Positions 29,704 through 36,769 of a DNA stretch of 64,000 nucleotides are shown here, in pieces; position 1 is the first letter of the stretch, and every line of letters begins with the position of its first letter. Source of the stretch: Nocardia mangyaensis (GTDB lineage: Bacteria > Actinomycetota > Actinomycetes > Mycobacteriales > Mycobacteriaceae); NCBI RefSeq assembly GCF_001886715.1, contig NZ_CP018082.1, forward strand, positions 4,960,001-5,024,000, given 5' to 3'. The notes under the pieces are model-generated. The model searched no databases. It was not told the DNA's origin and was given only the letters and a program-made list of their open reading frames with translations. Both the position numbers and the translations under genes were made by a program.

Positions 29704-30348
29704 TTAGGACTTACTGCGTGCGAAAAGAATCGCTTGCTGAGCTTTCGCATCCGGGTCGAGCAGCATCTGGGCCTCGACCACGAATCCGGCATCATGCAGC
29801 CAGGACGCCACCTGGTCCGGCTGACGGCGGTGGACATGGACCTTCATCGGGTGACCGCCGTAGCCCTCCGTCTTCAACAGCGACTCCTCGCCGACGTGAA
29901 ACAGGAGTTGCAACGGTCCGCCGGGACGCAATGCTCGGTGGAAGCGCCCGAATACAGTCGGCACCTCGTCGTCTGGGATGTGGATCAACGACTGCCAGGC
30001 GAGCAGGCCGGCCACCGAAGCGACGGGCAGGTTCAGTTCCGTCATCGAGCCCACCTCGAACCGCAGGCCGGGGTGGTCGCGCCGGGCCACGTCGATCATC
30101 GCCGGGGAGAGGTCGATACCGAAGGCGTCGACACCGAGCTCATGCAGGTGGGCGGTGACTTCACCGGGGCCGCAGCCGACGTCCGCGACCGGTCCGCCGC
30201 CAGCGGTCCGCACGCTGTCGGCGAACAACGCCAGAGCCGCGCGAAGGTACTGGTGTCCGGCGAGGGCGCCGCGCACTTGGTCGGCATAGCTGACCGCGAC
30301 TGTGTCATAAGAGGTTCGGGTGTCGGCCAACCAGTCATCCGTGGTCAT
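29704..30348 (-). CDS. Class I SAM-dependent methyltransferase
   Basis: Protein of 214 aa of the Methyltransf_11/25 type. The N-terminal TRTSYDTVAVSYAD block is followed by motif I VADVGCGPGEVTAHL near residue 60, the acidic residue after motif I in FGIDLSPAMID, and motif IV-like LLAWQSLIHIP. The fold is complete. ATG 30348 is preferred over GTG 30357; neither has a clear ribosome site. It is the only intact gene inside the inverted-repeat element, so it is a passenger. Target unknown; modification of an antibiotic or small metabolite would be typical. Confidence 0.88.
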   Translation of the reverse strand: MTTDDWLADTRTSYDTVAVSYADQVRGALAGHQYLRAALALFADSVRTAGGGPVADVGCGPGEVTAHLHELGVDAFGIDLSPAMIDVARRDHPGLRFEVGSMTELNLPVASVAGLLAWQSLIHIPDDEVPTVFGRFHRALRPGGPLQLLFHVGEESLLKTEGYGGHPMKVHVHRRQPDQVASWLHDAGFVVEAQMLLDPDAKAQQAILFARSKS

Positions 30349-30533
30349 GACCGGCACGATATTCCATGATCGCGGCGGACTCGGCGCTAGCCGGGAGCAC
30401 CGGTAGGCAGGACGGCATTGCTCATTGCGCGGGCCCCGAGAGACTCTGGCCGACTCTGTCGTCCGGGGGCGTGGGCATCGGTGACTGCGGCGAACGGCGG
30501 TACGCGTCTGGCCGTGACCACCTCGGGGAAGCC

Positions 30534-30671
30534 GGGGCCAGCCTGCTGGAACTGATGGCCAAGTCCCGACACCGCAAGGCCGAGAACCTGCGCCGCTACT
30601 TCAAACCGTCCCCGCAGGCGATGCGCGAGCTGACCTCGATCCTGGGCCCGGGAGCCGAACGCCGACGCTGA
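30534..30671 (+). pseudogene. C-terminal fragment of a tyrosine integrase
   Basis: About 46 codons ending [20 protein letters not shown]...[13 protein letters not shown]. This matches the C-terminus of phage-type integrases, where the segment around the catalytic Tyr reads SRHxxxxxxRRY. The upstream part of the frame has no integrase similarity, so only the tail survives. It abuts the right inverted repeat by 14 bases. Confidence 0.6.
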
Positions 30672-30685
30672 CCAGCAGCTACGCC

Positions 30686-30723
30686 ATATCCGTTGATTTT
30701 TCGGCGGTTACTACCGGAACCCC
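30686..30723 (-). repeat. Right terminal inverted repeat
   Basis: Inverse of the left end at 29262-29299 with one mismatch in 38 bases. Confidence 0.85.
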
Positions 30724-30776
30724 GATCAGCTCCACAGATGACCAGACTCGTCCGCGCAGCTGCCGGTGCCCGAGGC

Positions 30777-30910
30777 GTTCGGAAAACGAACGTTTACCGA
30801 ACACCCGCGCGCAGGGCGGGCGCCGAGGACAGACTCGCAGGGGCGGATGTTCGGAAACCCGTTCGGAAACAGGTAGTCTCATTTCCGGTTGTCGAACACG
30901 TTTTCTGAAC
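30777..30910. promoter_or_regulatory. res-like recombination/operator region of the serine recombinase
   Basis: A cluster of related dyads upstream of the recombinase gene. The first is near-perfect: GTTCGGAAAACG, AA, CGTTTACCGAAC (30777-30802). Two further GTTCGGAAAC half-sites are at 30849-30870, and a degenerate GTCGAACACGTTTTCTGAAC is at 30891-30910. Three dyadic subsites next to a tnpR-like gene is the classic res layout, which also autoregulates the gene. Confidence 0.6.
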
Positions 30911-30926
30911 GGGCAGAGGAGTTTTC

Positions 30927-31505
30927 ATGGCGTTGGTCGGTCTGGTCCGGGTCAGTACGAGCAAGCAGGAGACCGCGCGCCAGCACGATGACCTCGACCC
31001 GATCTGCGTGAAGGTCTTCGACGAGAAAATCAGCGGCACCATCAAAGTCGCCGACCGGCCCGGCCTGCAGGCCGCCCTGGCCTACCTGCGGCCCGGCGAC
31101 CTGCTGACCGTGCAGGAGGCCGATCGGCTCGGCCGCAACCTGCTCGAGGGGCTGATCGTGCTCAACGATCTGTTCCAGCAGGGCATCTCGGTCAAGGTGC
31201 TCCACGGCATCGCGGCCGGCGAGCACACCGAGCGCAGCCTGATCCTGGACCTGGCGCTCGCGCTGGCCGAGGACCGGCGCCGCGATATCGCCCGCAAGAC
31301 CCGCGACGGCCTGGATGCCGCAGCCCGCCGTGGCCGCAAGGGTGGTCGGCCGCGGGTGGTCGACGCCGACAAGCGCCGCGCGATCCTGGCCCGTCATGCC
31401 GAAGGTCAGTCGCTGCGCGAGATCTCCCGCGGCGTTGGGGTCAGCCTGGCCGTTGTCCACGGCGAAGTGAAGGCGACACGGGAGCCAGCGACCGAGTCGG
31501 TGTGA
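30927..31505 (+). CDS. Serine recombinase/resolvase (TnpR-like)
   Basis: Protein of 192 aa, full length for a resolvase. The N-terminal catalytic domain has the nucleophile Ser in VRVSTSKQ (residue 10 region), then GDLLTVQEADRLGRNLLEGL, and the Arg-rich helix AEDRRRDIARKTRDGL. A C-terminal HTH (SLREISRGVGVSLAVVHGEV) follows. GAGGAG precedes the ATG. It lies immediately outside the inverted-repeat element and beside res-like dyads, so it may belong to a former larger Tn3-type transposon. A damaged second copy of its 3' end is at 40935-41151. Confidence 0.93.
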   Translation: MALVGLVRVSTSKQETARQHDDLDPICVKVFDEKISGTIKVADRPGLQAALAYLRPGDLLTVQEADRLGRNLLEGLIVLNDLFQQGISVKVLHGIAAGEHTERSLILDLALALAEDRRRDIARKTRDGLDAAARRGRKGGRPRVVDADKRRAILARHAEGQSLREISRGVGVSLAVVHGEVKATREPATESV

Positions 31506-31646
31506 GCTCCGCGCGGCATTCCGACTCACTTCAGCCGGGACTGTCAAGAGGGATGGATTCCCGCACGGAACCCTGTGGCCCCGGGGTGCGTCAAAGAAGG
31601 TGTAGGCGAGTTCTTCACCTACACAATCAATTTGGGGGTTACAAGA

Positions 31647-31835
31647 ATGCGTAAGATCCTGACCAGGGCCACGATTATCCTCGCTTTTGCGACGGTGACA
31701 GTCGTCTCCGCTGGGCAAGCCTCGGCGATCACCGGGGGGCAGTGTGTAGGTGGCGGTGGGGTCGTGATCCACGAGATGGACGGGACCAAAACCTGTATCG
31801 GCGGGTTCTACACCGGACTCGAGATTCTCTTCTGA
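31647..31835 (+). CDS. Small secreted protein with two cysteines
   Basis: Protein of 62 aa: basic MRKILTR, a hydrophobic signal (ATIILAFATVTVVSAGQ) and cleavage near ASA, leaving a mature peptide of about 34 residues (ITGGQCVGGGG...KTCIGGFYTGLEILF) with two Cys able to form one disulfide. GGGGG lies about 10 bases before the ATG. It is 12 bases upstream of the next gene and probably cotranscribed. It resembles a tiny secreted effector or bacteriocin-like peptide in size only; no family match is claimed. Confidence 0.72.
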   Translation: MRKILTRATIILAFATVTVVSAGQASAITGGQCVGGGGVVIHEMDGTKTCIGGFYTGLEILF

Positions 31836-31847
31836 CGGGAGTACCAC

Positions 31848-32186
31848 ATGACCGAAACCAACGAAACTCACGTGACTCTGACCGGTGCGGCTCCGGCCCT
31901 GATCCGAGCCTTGCGCCAGGCCACCGAATCAGCCGAGCGCAACGGCCGCGCGTGGTTCGGTGTCGAAGACGTCCTTGCAGTCCTGCTCGACGAGAACAAG
32001 TCGGCGCTGCGGCACTACGCAACCCAGCGAGGCTTGGTCGACCAACTCGATGCGATCAGCGAACTGGCACAGTCGATCGTGCCCGGTTCCGCCAACGAGG
32101 CGAGCACACCGGTAGTGCCAGTCGGTGTCGAATTCACGATCACGGGCCCCGACGCCGCTGAGCTCGAGGCAAGCATCCGCGCCTAG
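31848..32186 (+). CDS. Small protein with a Clp-N-like helical segment
   Basis: Protein of 112 aa, soluble and acidic. Residues about 15-60 (LIRALRQATESAERNGRAWFGVEDVLAVLLDENKS) resemble a single ClpA/B N-domain repeat, where a GxEHLLLALL motif is usual. The C-terminal part is a short beta segment (VVPVGVEFTITGPDA). There is no ATPase domain. It follows the secreted-peptide gene by 12 bases, so a shared transcript is likely. Confidence 0.65.
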   Translation: MTETNETHVTLTGAAPALIRALRQATESAERNGRAWFGVEDVLAVLLDENKSALRHYATQRGLVDQLDAISELAQSIVPGSANEASTPVVPVGVEFTITGPDAAELEASIRA

Positions 32187-32475
32187 TTCAGAAGCTGGCA
32201 GGGGCGCACTCGCAAGGCGAGTGGCGACGCGGCACCGCGAGCTCTCTCGCGTTCCGGGCATGGAGGAAGCGGGCGGCCGCCGGTACCAAAGTGACAGGGC
32301 ACCCATATGGGTGCCCTGTCTGCGTTGCACGACGCGAGATCTCGTCGCGTTTGTTGACACCGGAGACCGCCCACGCGACCGAGTCGGTGTCGAGAACCGA
32401 TCGCTTCTCGAAGTCTCTGTGTGGTTCGGCGGCTACGGACAAGCCAGAGTGGGCGCCGCCCAAGGCGGTGAATCT
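32187..32475. other. Intergenic region with a palindrome and a repeated dyad
   Basis: No gene seen between the 112-aa gene and the convergent small membrane protein. It holds the 28-bp perfect palindrome at 32293-32320 and one copy of the GGTGTCGAGAACCGATCG dyad at 32388-32413 that recurs near 37984. Confidence 0.55.
32293..32320. terminator. 28-bp perfect palindrome, probable bidirectional terminator
   Basis: GACAGGGCACCCAT and its complement form an uninterrupted palindrome. Its place between convergent genes and high stem stability fit a terminator, though no T-tract follows. Confidence 0.7.
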
Positions 32476-32754
32476 TCAGCGCGGCTTCTTCTGACGTTTG
32501 CGTGCGGGTTCAGCTACCGGCCCGCCCTTGTGATCGGACAAGGACTGGAGCAACTGCAGTGTGTGGGTGCGTTCCCCTTTGGTTCTGGCTTCGGCGGCGG
32601 CGCGTACAACGCGCCGATGATCGAGGGCGCCGAGGAGATGTGGTCCGTGCACACCTACGGTCCTCAATATCAGGCCCACCACAACCAGCGCTACGCCGAT
32701 GGCGAGACCAACAGGTCCTGCGGTGTCGAACAGAGCCTGCCATCCGATGCTCAT
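32476..32754 (-). CDS. Small single-pass membrane protein
   Basis: Protein of 92 aa. A hydrophobic helix spans about residues 13-34 (GPVGLAIGVALVVVGLILR), followed by a soluble basic tail ending in RKRQKKPR. It diverges from the 551-aa HTH/NUDIX-like gene with 92 bases between their starts, so the two may share a control region. No family recognised. Confidence 0.6.
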   Translation of the reverse strand: MSIGWQALFDTAGPVGLAIGVALVVVGLILRTVGVHGPHLLGALDHRRVVRAAAEARTKGERTHTLQLLQSLSDHKGGPVAEPARKRQKKPR

Positions 32755-32846
32755 GTGTCAGACTTCCCTTCCAGTGCAAGGTTTCTGATCACAGGATCGC
32801 CGGTTGCCGCCGCCAAAAGTCGTAGCGTGGAAGAGGTTGGAAGAAC

Positions 32847-34502
32847 TTGGAAACCGATAGCGGCCTGACGCCTGCAGGCAACCTTCTGACCCAAGTCTCC
32901 GATGCCATCAACACGGTGGGACTGAACAGGCACGAAGTCGCCCAGCGGGCTAACCGACTCCTGCGGGCAGCCAGTGTGCCGGGGACGCCCAGAGTGCCAA
33001 ACTCGACTTTCTACAGCAGGCTGGGCTCGAATCCGCGCAAGTGCCCGGACTGGAGCTTCGTACAGTCAATCATCATGGTTCTGCTGGACGCGTCGGACCA
33101 TCCCGATTCTCAAGGTCATGGTCAGATCGGCACCCTTGACGCCTGGAAAAAGTTCCAGGGCGCCGCCCAGATGGGCCAGATCGTGGATTCGCCTCTCACA
33201 TCTCTTGCATCGGTGCCGAGGCTGACCCCGACCGAGTCAGCGAGGCAGCAGAAGCGAGCCGCCGAGAAGGAGCGGGCCGATCTCTTGACGGGTAGCGGCG
33301 TGGTCCAGACCCTTCGCAGTATCTATCCGAACTACGATCTCGTTCGACTGTGGGATGTCGACTACCCTATCTGTGCCTTCCCTGCGCCAGAGTCCGAGCA
33401 TCTCGATTGGGAAGCTGTCCTCGCTGGTAAGCCGCAGGGTGATGTCCTTCCCTCGAAGAAGGACTACTCGGACAGGTTCGATCGTGACGTCTACGACCGA
33501 TTCGTCGCTCTCAACGACCGATTCGACAAGGCCGAGGACCTCGGCGTTGATACGCGCGCGTTCTTCTCCGGCTCCACTTATGCCTTCGAGAAGCTCTGGT
33601 TCGACGACGCAGGTGCACCGCGCCTGGACTGCAAGTTGGGCCGATACTTCGCGTCCATCGCGACCTCGGAGGACCTCGATAAGGAGCTGATGGACGCTCT
33701 GCGGCCTGATCGCGACGGTGTGGTCAGGCTGGCCGATCTGCCGCGCCGGTCGTGGTTGCACCAATCCACCGACAGGGACGGCTCCATAATCGACCCGGTT
33801 GTCGCCGGCTCCACTCGCGCCGCAGCGCTATCGCACGCCACTGTCCTTCTCGTGGCAAATGGTACTGACCGCTACGACCTCCTTCTGCCGTTCCGCTCCG
33901 AGGCGGTCGCCACCCACGCCTACTTCAACCACGTGGCGCCGTCAGGAATCCTGTCTCCCCACTTCGAGGACCCGGTTCCGTCGATAGACGAGTGCTCAGT
34001 GGAACGAAACTTCTTCCGCGAGTGGGTAGAAGAGATCTACGCCCAAGATGCCTTCGAACGTCCAGAAGGCATAGATGCACCCGACCCGGAGTACGCCCCC
34101 GAAGTGATCCGGCTCAAGCAGGCGATCAGTGACGGGCGGGCGGCTCTGTACTACACAGGAGTCTCTGTCAACCTCCTGACCCTGCGCCCGGAGATCTGTT
34201 TGGCGCTGGTGGTCCACGACTCCACCTGGCTGAAGGAGGAGACACGCACCGCGCGGGAGTTCGGACGCCCGATGCGGTTGGGCTGGGAATACAGCGACTC
34301 TCGACAGCCGATACACACGCTCTCCGACAACCAACGAACTGATGATCCCCGCATCTGCCTCGAAGCTCCCGACTTCCGGCCCGTGAACTCCGCGACCTTC
34401 GACCGCGGATACCTGGTGCCCAATGCCGCCGCGGCAATACATCTAGCGTTGCGAATGCTCAACACCTGGCCTACCCAGCCGCAGAACGGATCAGGAGTCT
34501 AG
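32847..34502 (+). CDS. Large protein with HTH-like N-terminus and NUDIX-like C-terminus
   Basis: Protein of 551 aa. Residues about 1-95 look like an actinobacterial HTH-type domain (TQVSDAINTVGLNRHEVAQRANRLLRAA, then FYSRLGSNPRKCPDW, a pattern shared with XRE-like regulators). The middle is unassigned. Around residues 335-395 the sequence LLLPFRSEAVATHAYFNHVAPSG followed by SVERNFFREWVEEIY resembles a NUDIX-type fold, in which the PSG and RExxEE elements stand for the NUDIX box, but the catalytic box is incomplete. TTG at 32847 is the apparent start. A similar domain pair occurs at 53799. Its function is not known; sensing a nucleotide-derived signal is my inference. Confidence 0.72.
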   Translation: METDSGLTPAGNLLTQVSDAINTVGLNRHEVAQRANRLLRAASVPGTPRVPNSTFYSRLGSNPRKCPDWSFVQSIIMVLLDASDHPDSQGHGQIGTLDAWKKFQGAAQMGQIVDSPLTSLASVPRLTPTESARQQKRAAEKERADLLTGSGVVQTLRSIYPNYDLVRLWDVDYPICAFPAPESEHLDWEAVLAGKPQGDVLPSKKDYSDRFDRDVYDRFVALNDRFDKAEDLGVDTRAFFSGSTYAFEKLWFDDAGAPRLDCKLGRYFASIATSEDLDKELMDALRPDRDGVVRLADLPRRSWLHQSTDRDGSIIDPVVAGSTRAAALSHATVLLVANGTDRYDLLLPFRSEAVATHAYFNHVAPSGILSPHFEDPVPSIDECSVERNFFREWVEEIYAQDAFERPEGIDAPDPEYAPEVIRLKQAISDGRAALYYTGVSVNLLTLRPEICLALVVHDSTWLKEETRTAREFGRPMRLGWEYSDSRQPIHTLSDNQRTDDPRICLEAPDFRPVNSATFDRGYLVPNAAAAIHLALRMLNTWPTQPQNGSGV

Positions 34503-34644
34503 GAGCCTAACCGGACAGCGTCAGAATTTCGTCGAAGCGACTTCAACTTTGACGCTGCTCGCGCTGGCATACCGGCGTGGTGTTGGGGTGTACCCCAACT
34601 AGACAAACTTCGAATCACGAACGCGAGTACTCCACCAGGAGCTA

Positions 34645-35418
34645 TCAGTCCACCTCCTTGCGGTTGCCAGTGTCGGCGGCTTTGCGGTTCCAATGTTCGG
34701 CCTCGGTCAGGTCCCCACGCCGCTTGAGCAGGACACCGAGTTTAATCATGGCGTTCGGGTGGCCTATGTCGGCGGCTTTGCGCCACCAGTGTTCGGCCTC
34801 GGTCAGCTCCCCACGCTGCTTGAGCAGGACCCCGAGGTTAATCATGGCGGTGGTTTCGCCGATGTCGGCGGCTTTGCGCAACCAGTGTTCAGCCTGGGTG
34901 ATCTCCCCACGCTCAAGGTGCAGGCCCCCGAGGTGGGACATGGAGTTGGTGTCGCCTGCGTCGACAGCTTTACGCCACCAGTGTTCGGCATCGGTGAGCT
35001 CCCCACGCTGCTTGAGCCGGATCCCGAGGTCGGTCATGGCGTACAGATGGCCTGTGTCGGCGGCTCTGCGCCACGAGTGTTCGGCCTCGGTGAGCTCACC
35101 ACGCTCCATGTGCACAGCCCCCAGGATGGACATGGCGTCGGTATTGCCGAGCTCAGCGGCTCGGCGCCACCAAATTTCGGCTTCGGCGAATTCACCCTGA
35201 TCCCAGAGCATGTTCCCGAGTTTGTTCATTGCGTTGGTGTCGCCGAGCTCGGCGAGACTGCGGTACTGGCGCTCCTGGGTGTCTCCAAAGAGCTTGAGCT
35301 CGCCGGCGGCATCAACCGTACGTCGTTGGGGTCGGGGGTGTCCGTGTTCGATGAGGTGTTGTTCGGTACGGAAGTAGAGCTCATCGAGAGTGAGATCCGC
35401 GGTGTTGGCCGCAGTCAA
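34645..35418 (-). CDS. Sel1/TPR-repeat module, frame-shifted C-terminal half of the caspase-like protein
   Basis: 257 codons with six tandem 36-residue Sel1/TPR units of the type NAMxxLGxxLxxRGELTEAEHWWRKAADxG, encoded by 108-bp DNA repeats between about 34,660 and 35,310. It begins TAANTADLTLDELYFRTEQHLIEHG, which in intact relatives follows directly after a caspase domain. The apparent TTG start overlaps the stop of the caspase frame, but this frame remains open upstream and encodes EPSLAPHGNRNTAFTAALL. That stretch belongs to the caspase linker, so the two ORFs were one gene. Such repeats act as supersensor scaffolds in conflict systems. Confidence 0.85.
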   Translation of the reverse strand: MTAANTADLTLDELYFRTEQHLIEHGHPRPQRRTVDAAGELKLFGDTQERQYRSLAELGDTNAMNKLGNMLWDQGEFAEAEIWWRRAAELGNTDAMSILGAVHMERGELTEAEHSWRRAADTGHLYAMTDLGIRLKQRGELTDAEHWWRKAVDAGDTNSMSHLGGLHLERGEITQAEHWLRKAADIGETTAMINLGVLLKQRGELTEAEHWWRKAADIGHPNAMIKLGVLLKRRGDLTEAEHWNRKAADTGNRKEVD

Positions 35419-35987
35419 TAGAGCGGCAGTGAAGGCGGTGTTTCGGTTGCCGTGGGGAGCGAGGGACGGTTCGTTGGCCGCCGAAGAGGGATCGTGTAGG
35501 TGCCACGGATACCGGTCTCCCCCGCGATCACGCTGGCGGTGTCGCTCATCGCTTCGAACGCCCGACCGGAGAAGCAGCAGTCCAGGATCAGGATGCGCGC
35601 GGTGGCGCGGGATTCGAGAATCTCCTCACGCAACGTCTGGAACGGCACCGAGGTCCAGGAGGGCCGTGTCGGGTCGGTTCCAGTCACGGTCAGGTAGAGA
35701 CGACCGCGGGAGTCGAGGACCCCGTGCCCGGTGTAGTAGACGAACAGAACATCGGTGGCTTCACCAGCGGCAGCAGCGACGGAGTGCCCGATCTGCGCGC
35801 CACTGACCGGGTCAGGCAAAGCGACACAGTGTTCGGTAGCGAATGCCCCACCGGTGGAGGTCAACGCTGTGCTCAGGTCGGTGAGGTTGTTGAGCGCGGC
35901 GGGGATCGCGGTCAGATCGGGGTGGGTGTAGGTGGCGGTGCCGATGAGGACCGCACGCGAACCCTGACCTCGGGATGGTGCGGTCAC
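35415..35987 (-). CDS. Caspase-like (peptidase C14) protease, EACC1-associated
   Basis: 190-codon frame carrying a complete-looking caspase catalytic core. It opens GSRAVLIGTATYTHPDL; the catalytic His is in YYTGHGV (His88) and the catalytic Cys in LDCCFSG (Cys138). After GTYTIP near residue 167 the frame turns into unrelated residues and stops. A one-base shift at about 35484-35486 restores the caspase linker and the Sel1 repeats. GTG at 35987 overlaps the EACC1 stop (GTGA). Caspase-like proteases beside EACC1 are known effectors of NTP-regulated conflict systems and act by proteolysis after activation, often causing cell death. Confidence 0.88.
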   Translation of the reverse strand: MTAPSRGQGSRAVLIGTATYTHPDLTAIPAALNNLTDLSTALTSTGGAFATEHCVALPDPVSGAQIGHSVAAAAGEATDVLFVYYTGHGVLDSRGRLYLTVTGTDPTRPSWTSVPFQTLREEILESRATARILILDCCFSGRAFEAMSDTASVIAGETGIRGTYTIPLRRPTNRPSLPTATETPPSLPLY

Positions 35988-36349
35988 TGTGGGGTGTCCG
36001 CCTCGCCGAGCAGCTTGTGGATCTCGCGGACGAGTTCGGGAGCTTTGATGATTGCGGCATCGAGTTCGAGTTCGATGCCGTTGCGTTTCAACGTGATCTT
36101 GACCTGGGAGCGGCGGGTCTTCAACCAGGCGTTCAGTGACATGGCCAGGGCCGTGCCGAATCCGCCGGCGCCGCCTGCAACGGTCAGGACGTCGTAGACA
36201 TCGCCCATCTGACCTTCACGGATCTGTGGGGTGGGAAGGCTGACCCGGCCGCGTAGCGCGTCGTCGTTGCGGAACCACTCCAACAACCGGAACAGCTCGT
36301 CGGAGTCTCCGCTGGTCCGAATCGTCAACTGGCCGTTGAGGTCTGTCAT
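35984..36349 (-). CDS. Effector-associated constant component EACC1
   Basis: Protein of 121 aa. Start at ATG 36349 gives MTDLNGQLTIRTSGDSDELFRLLEWFRNDDALRG, then LTVAGGAGGFGTALAMSLNAWLKTRRSQVKITLKRNG. This is the EACC1 pattern: a strand plus helix, a Gly/Ala-rich membrane-like helix, and a C-terminal strand pair. EACC1 marks conflict systems whose effectors (caspases, trypsins, nucleases) carry effector-associated domains. It is the first gene of the operon EACC1-caspase-Sel1, coupled to the caspase by overlapping stop and start. It diverges from a sigma factor gene at 36770 across a 420-base regulatory region. Confidence 0.85.
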   Translation of the reverse strand: MTDLNGQLTIRTSGDSDELFRLLEWFRNDDALRGRVSLPTPQIREGQMGDVYDVLTVAGGAGGFGTALAMSLNAWLKTRRSQVKITLKRNGIELELDAAIIKAPELVREIHKLLGEADTPQ

Positions 36350-36769
36350 GACGCCATCTTGCCCGACCCGCAGAAATCGGTCAGGCGAAGCCCGCCTAGG
36401 GGCGACCATGCCCGATATCCATAGTTATCGGGCAACATGTCCGGTGCGAACTCCGCCGGAGTGCACCAAGTGCACCGAAACGCACCAAGTGCACCACTTA
36501 CGCCCCAACCGCTTTCGGAGTGAAGTGGACGCCGTGCCCTCCACCTCCTTCGCTGTGCCTACGCCGGACCTGGGCGAGCGCTCCTGCGCGCGCCCAGGTT
36601 TGCACCGCAACCCGAAGCGCCGACCGCACTCCATCGCGCTGGCCGACCGGCCTGGGACCCCGGCTGAAAAACTCGCGAGATGTCGGTGCAACACACAGCC
36701 CAGAACCCGCCGTATGACCAGTAATCGCTTGCATCCGTGCGGCGCCTGACACACCCGCGAGGACTTCAT
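36350..36769. promoter_or_regulatory. Divergent control region between EACC1 operon and sigma-factor gene
   Basis: 420 bases with no believable gene. It contains an interrupted inverted repeat GCCCGATA...TATCGGGC (36410-36433) and two tandem copies of GCACCAAGTGCACC (36462-36476 and 36482-36495). These are likely operators for one or both transcripts. Confidence 0.55.
36462..36495. repeat. Tandem GCACCAAGTGCACC operator-like repeat
   Basis: Two direct copies 20 bases apart start-to-start, i.e. two helical turns, each containing a GTGCAC palindrome. The spacing suits cooperative binding of a dimeric regulator on one DNA face. Confidence 0.5.

Larger units (their letters stand above)
29262..30723. 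mobile_element. Transposase-less element with 38-bp terminal inverted repeats
   Basis: The two ends are near-perfect inverted repeats: 38 bases starting GGGGTTCCGGTAGTAACCGC, one mismatch, with weaker identity to about 47 bases. Thirty-eight-base ends that begin GGGG are typical of the Tn3 family. The 1,462-bp interior has a methyltransferase, a truncated hypothetical and an integrase fragment but no transposase, so it would have to move in trans. Flanking pentamers GAACA and GATCA match at four of five bases, a possible decayed target duplication. Confidence 0.7.

Noticed and set aside
34645..35418. 108-bp tandem repeats as a possible CRISPR-like or minisatellite array
   Set aside because: The repeats are fully coding and correspond to Sel1 protein units; there are no spacers.
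36425..36769. 114-codon minus-strand frame inside the EACC1/sigma intergenic region
   Set aside because: No ribosome site or domain; it covers the obvious operator repeats and is better explained as non-coding.
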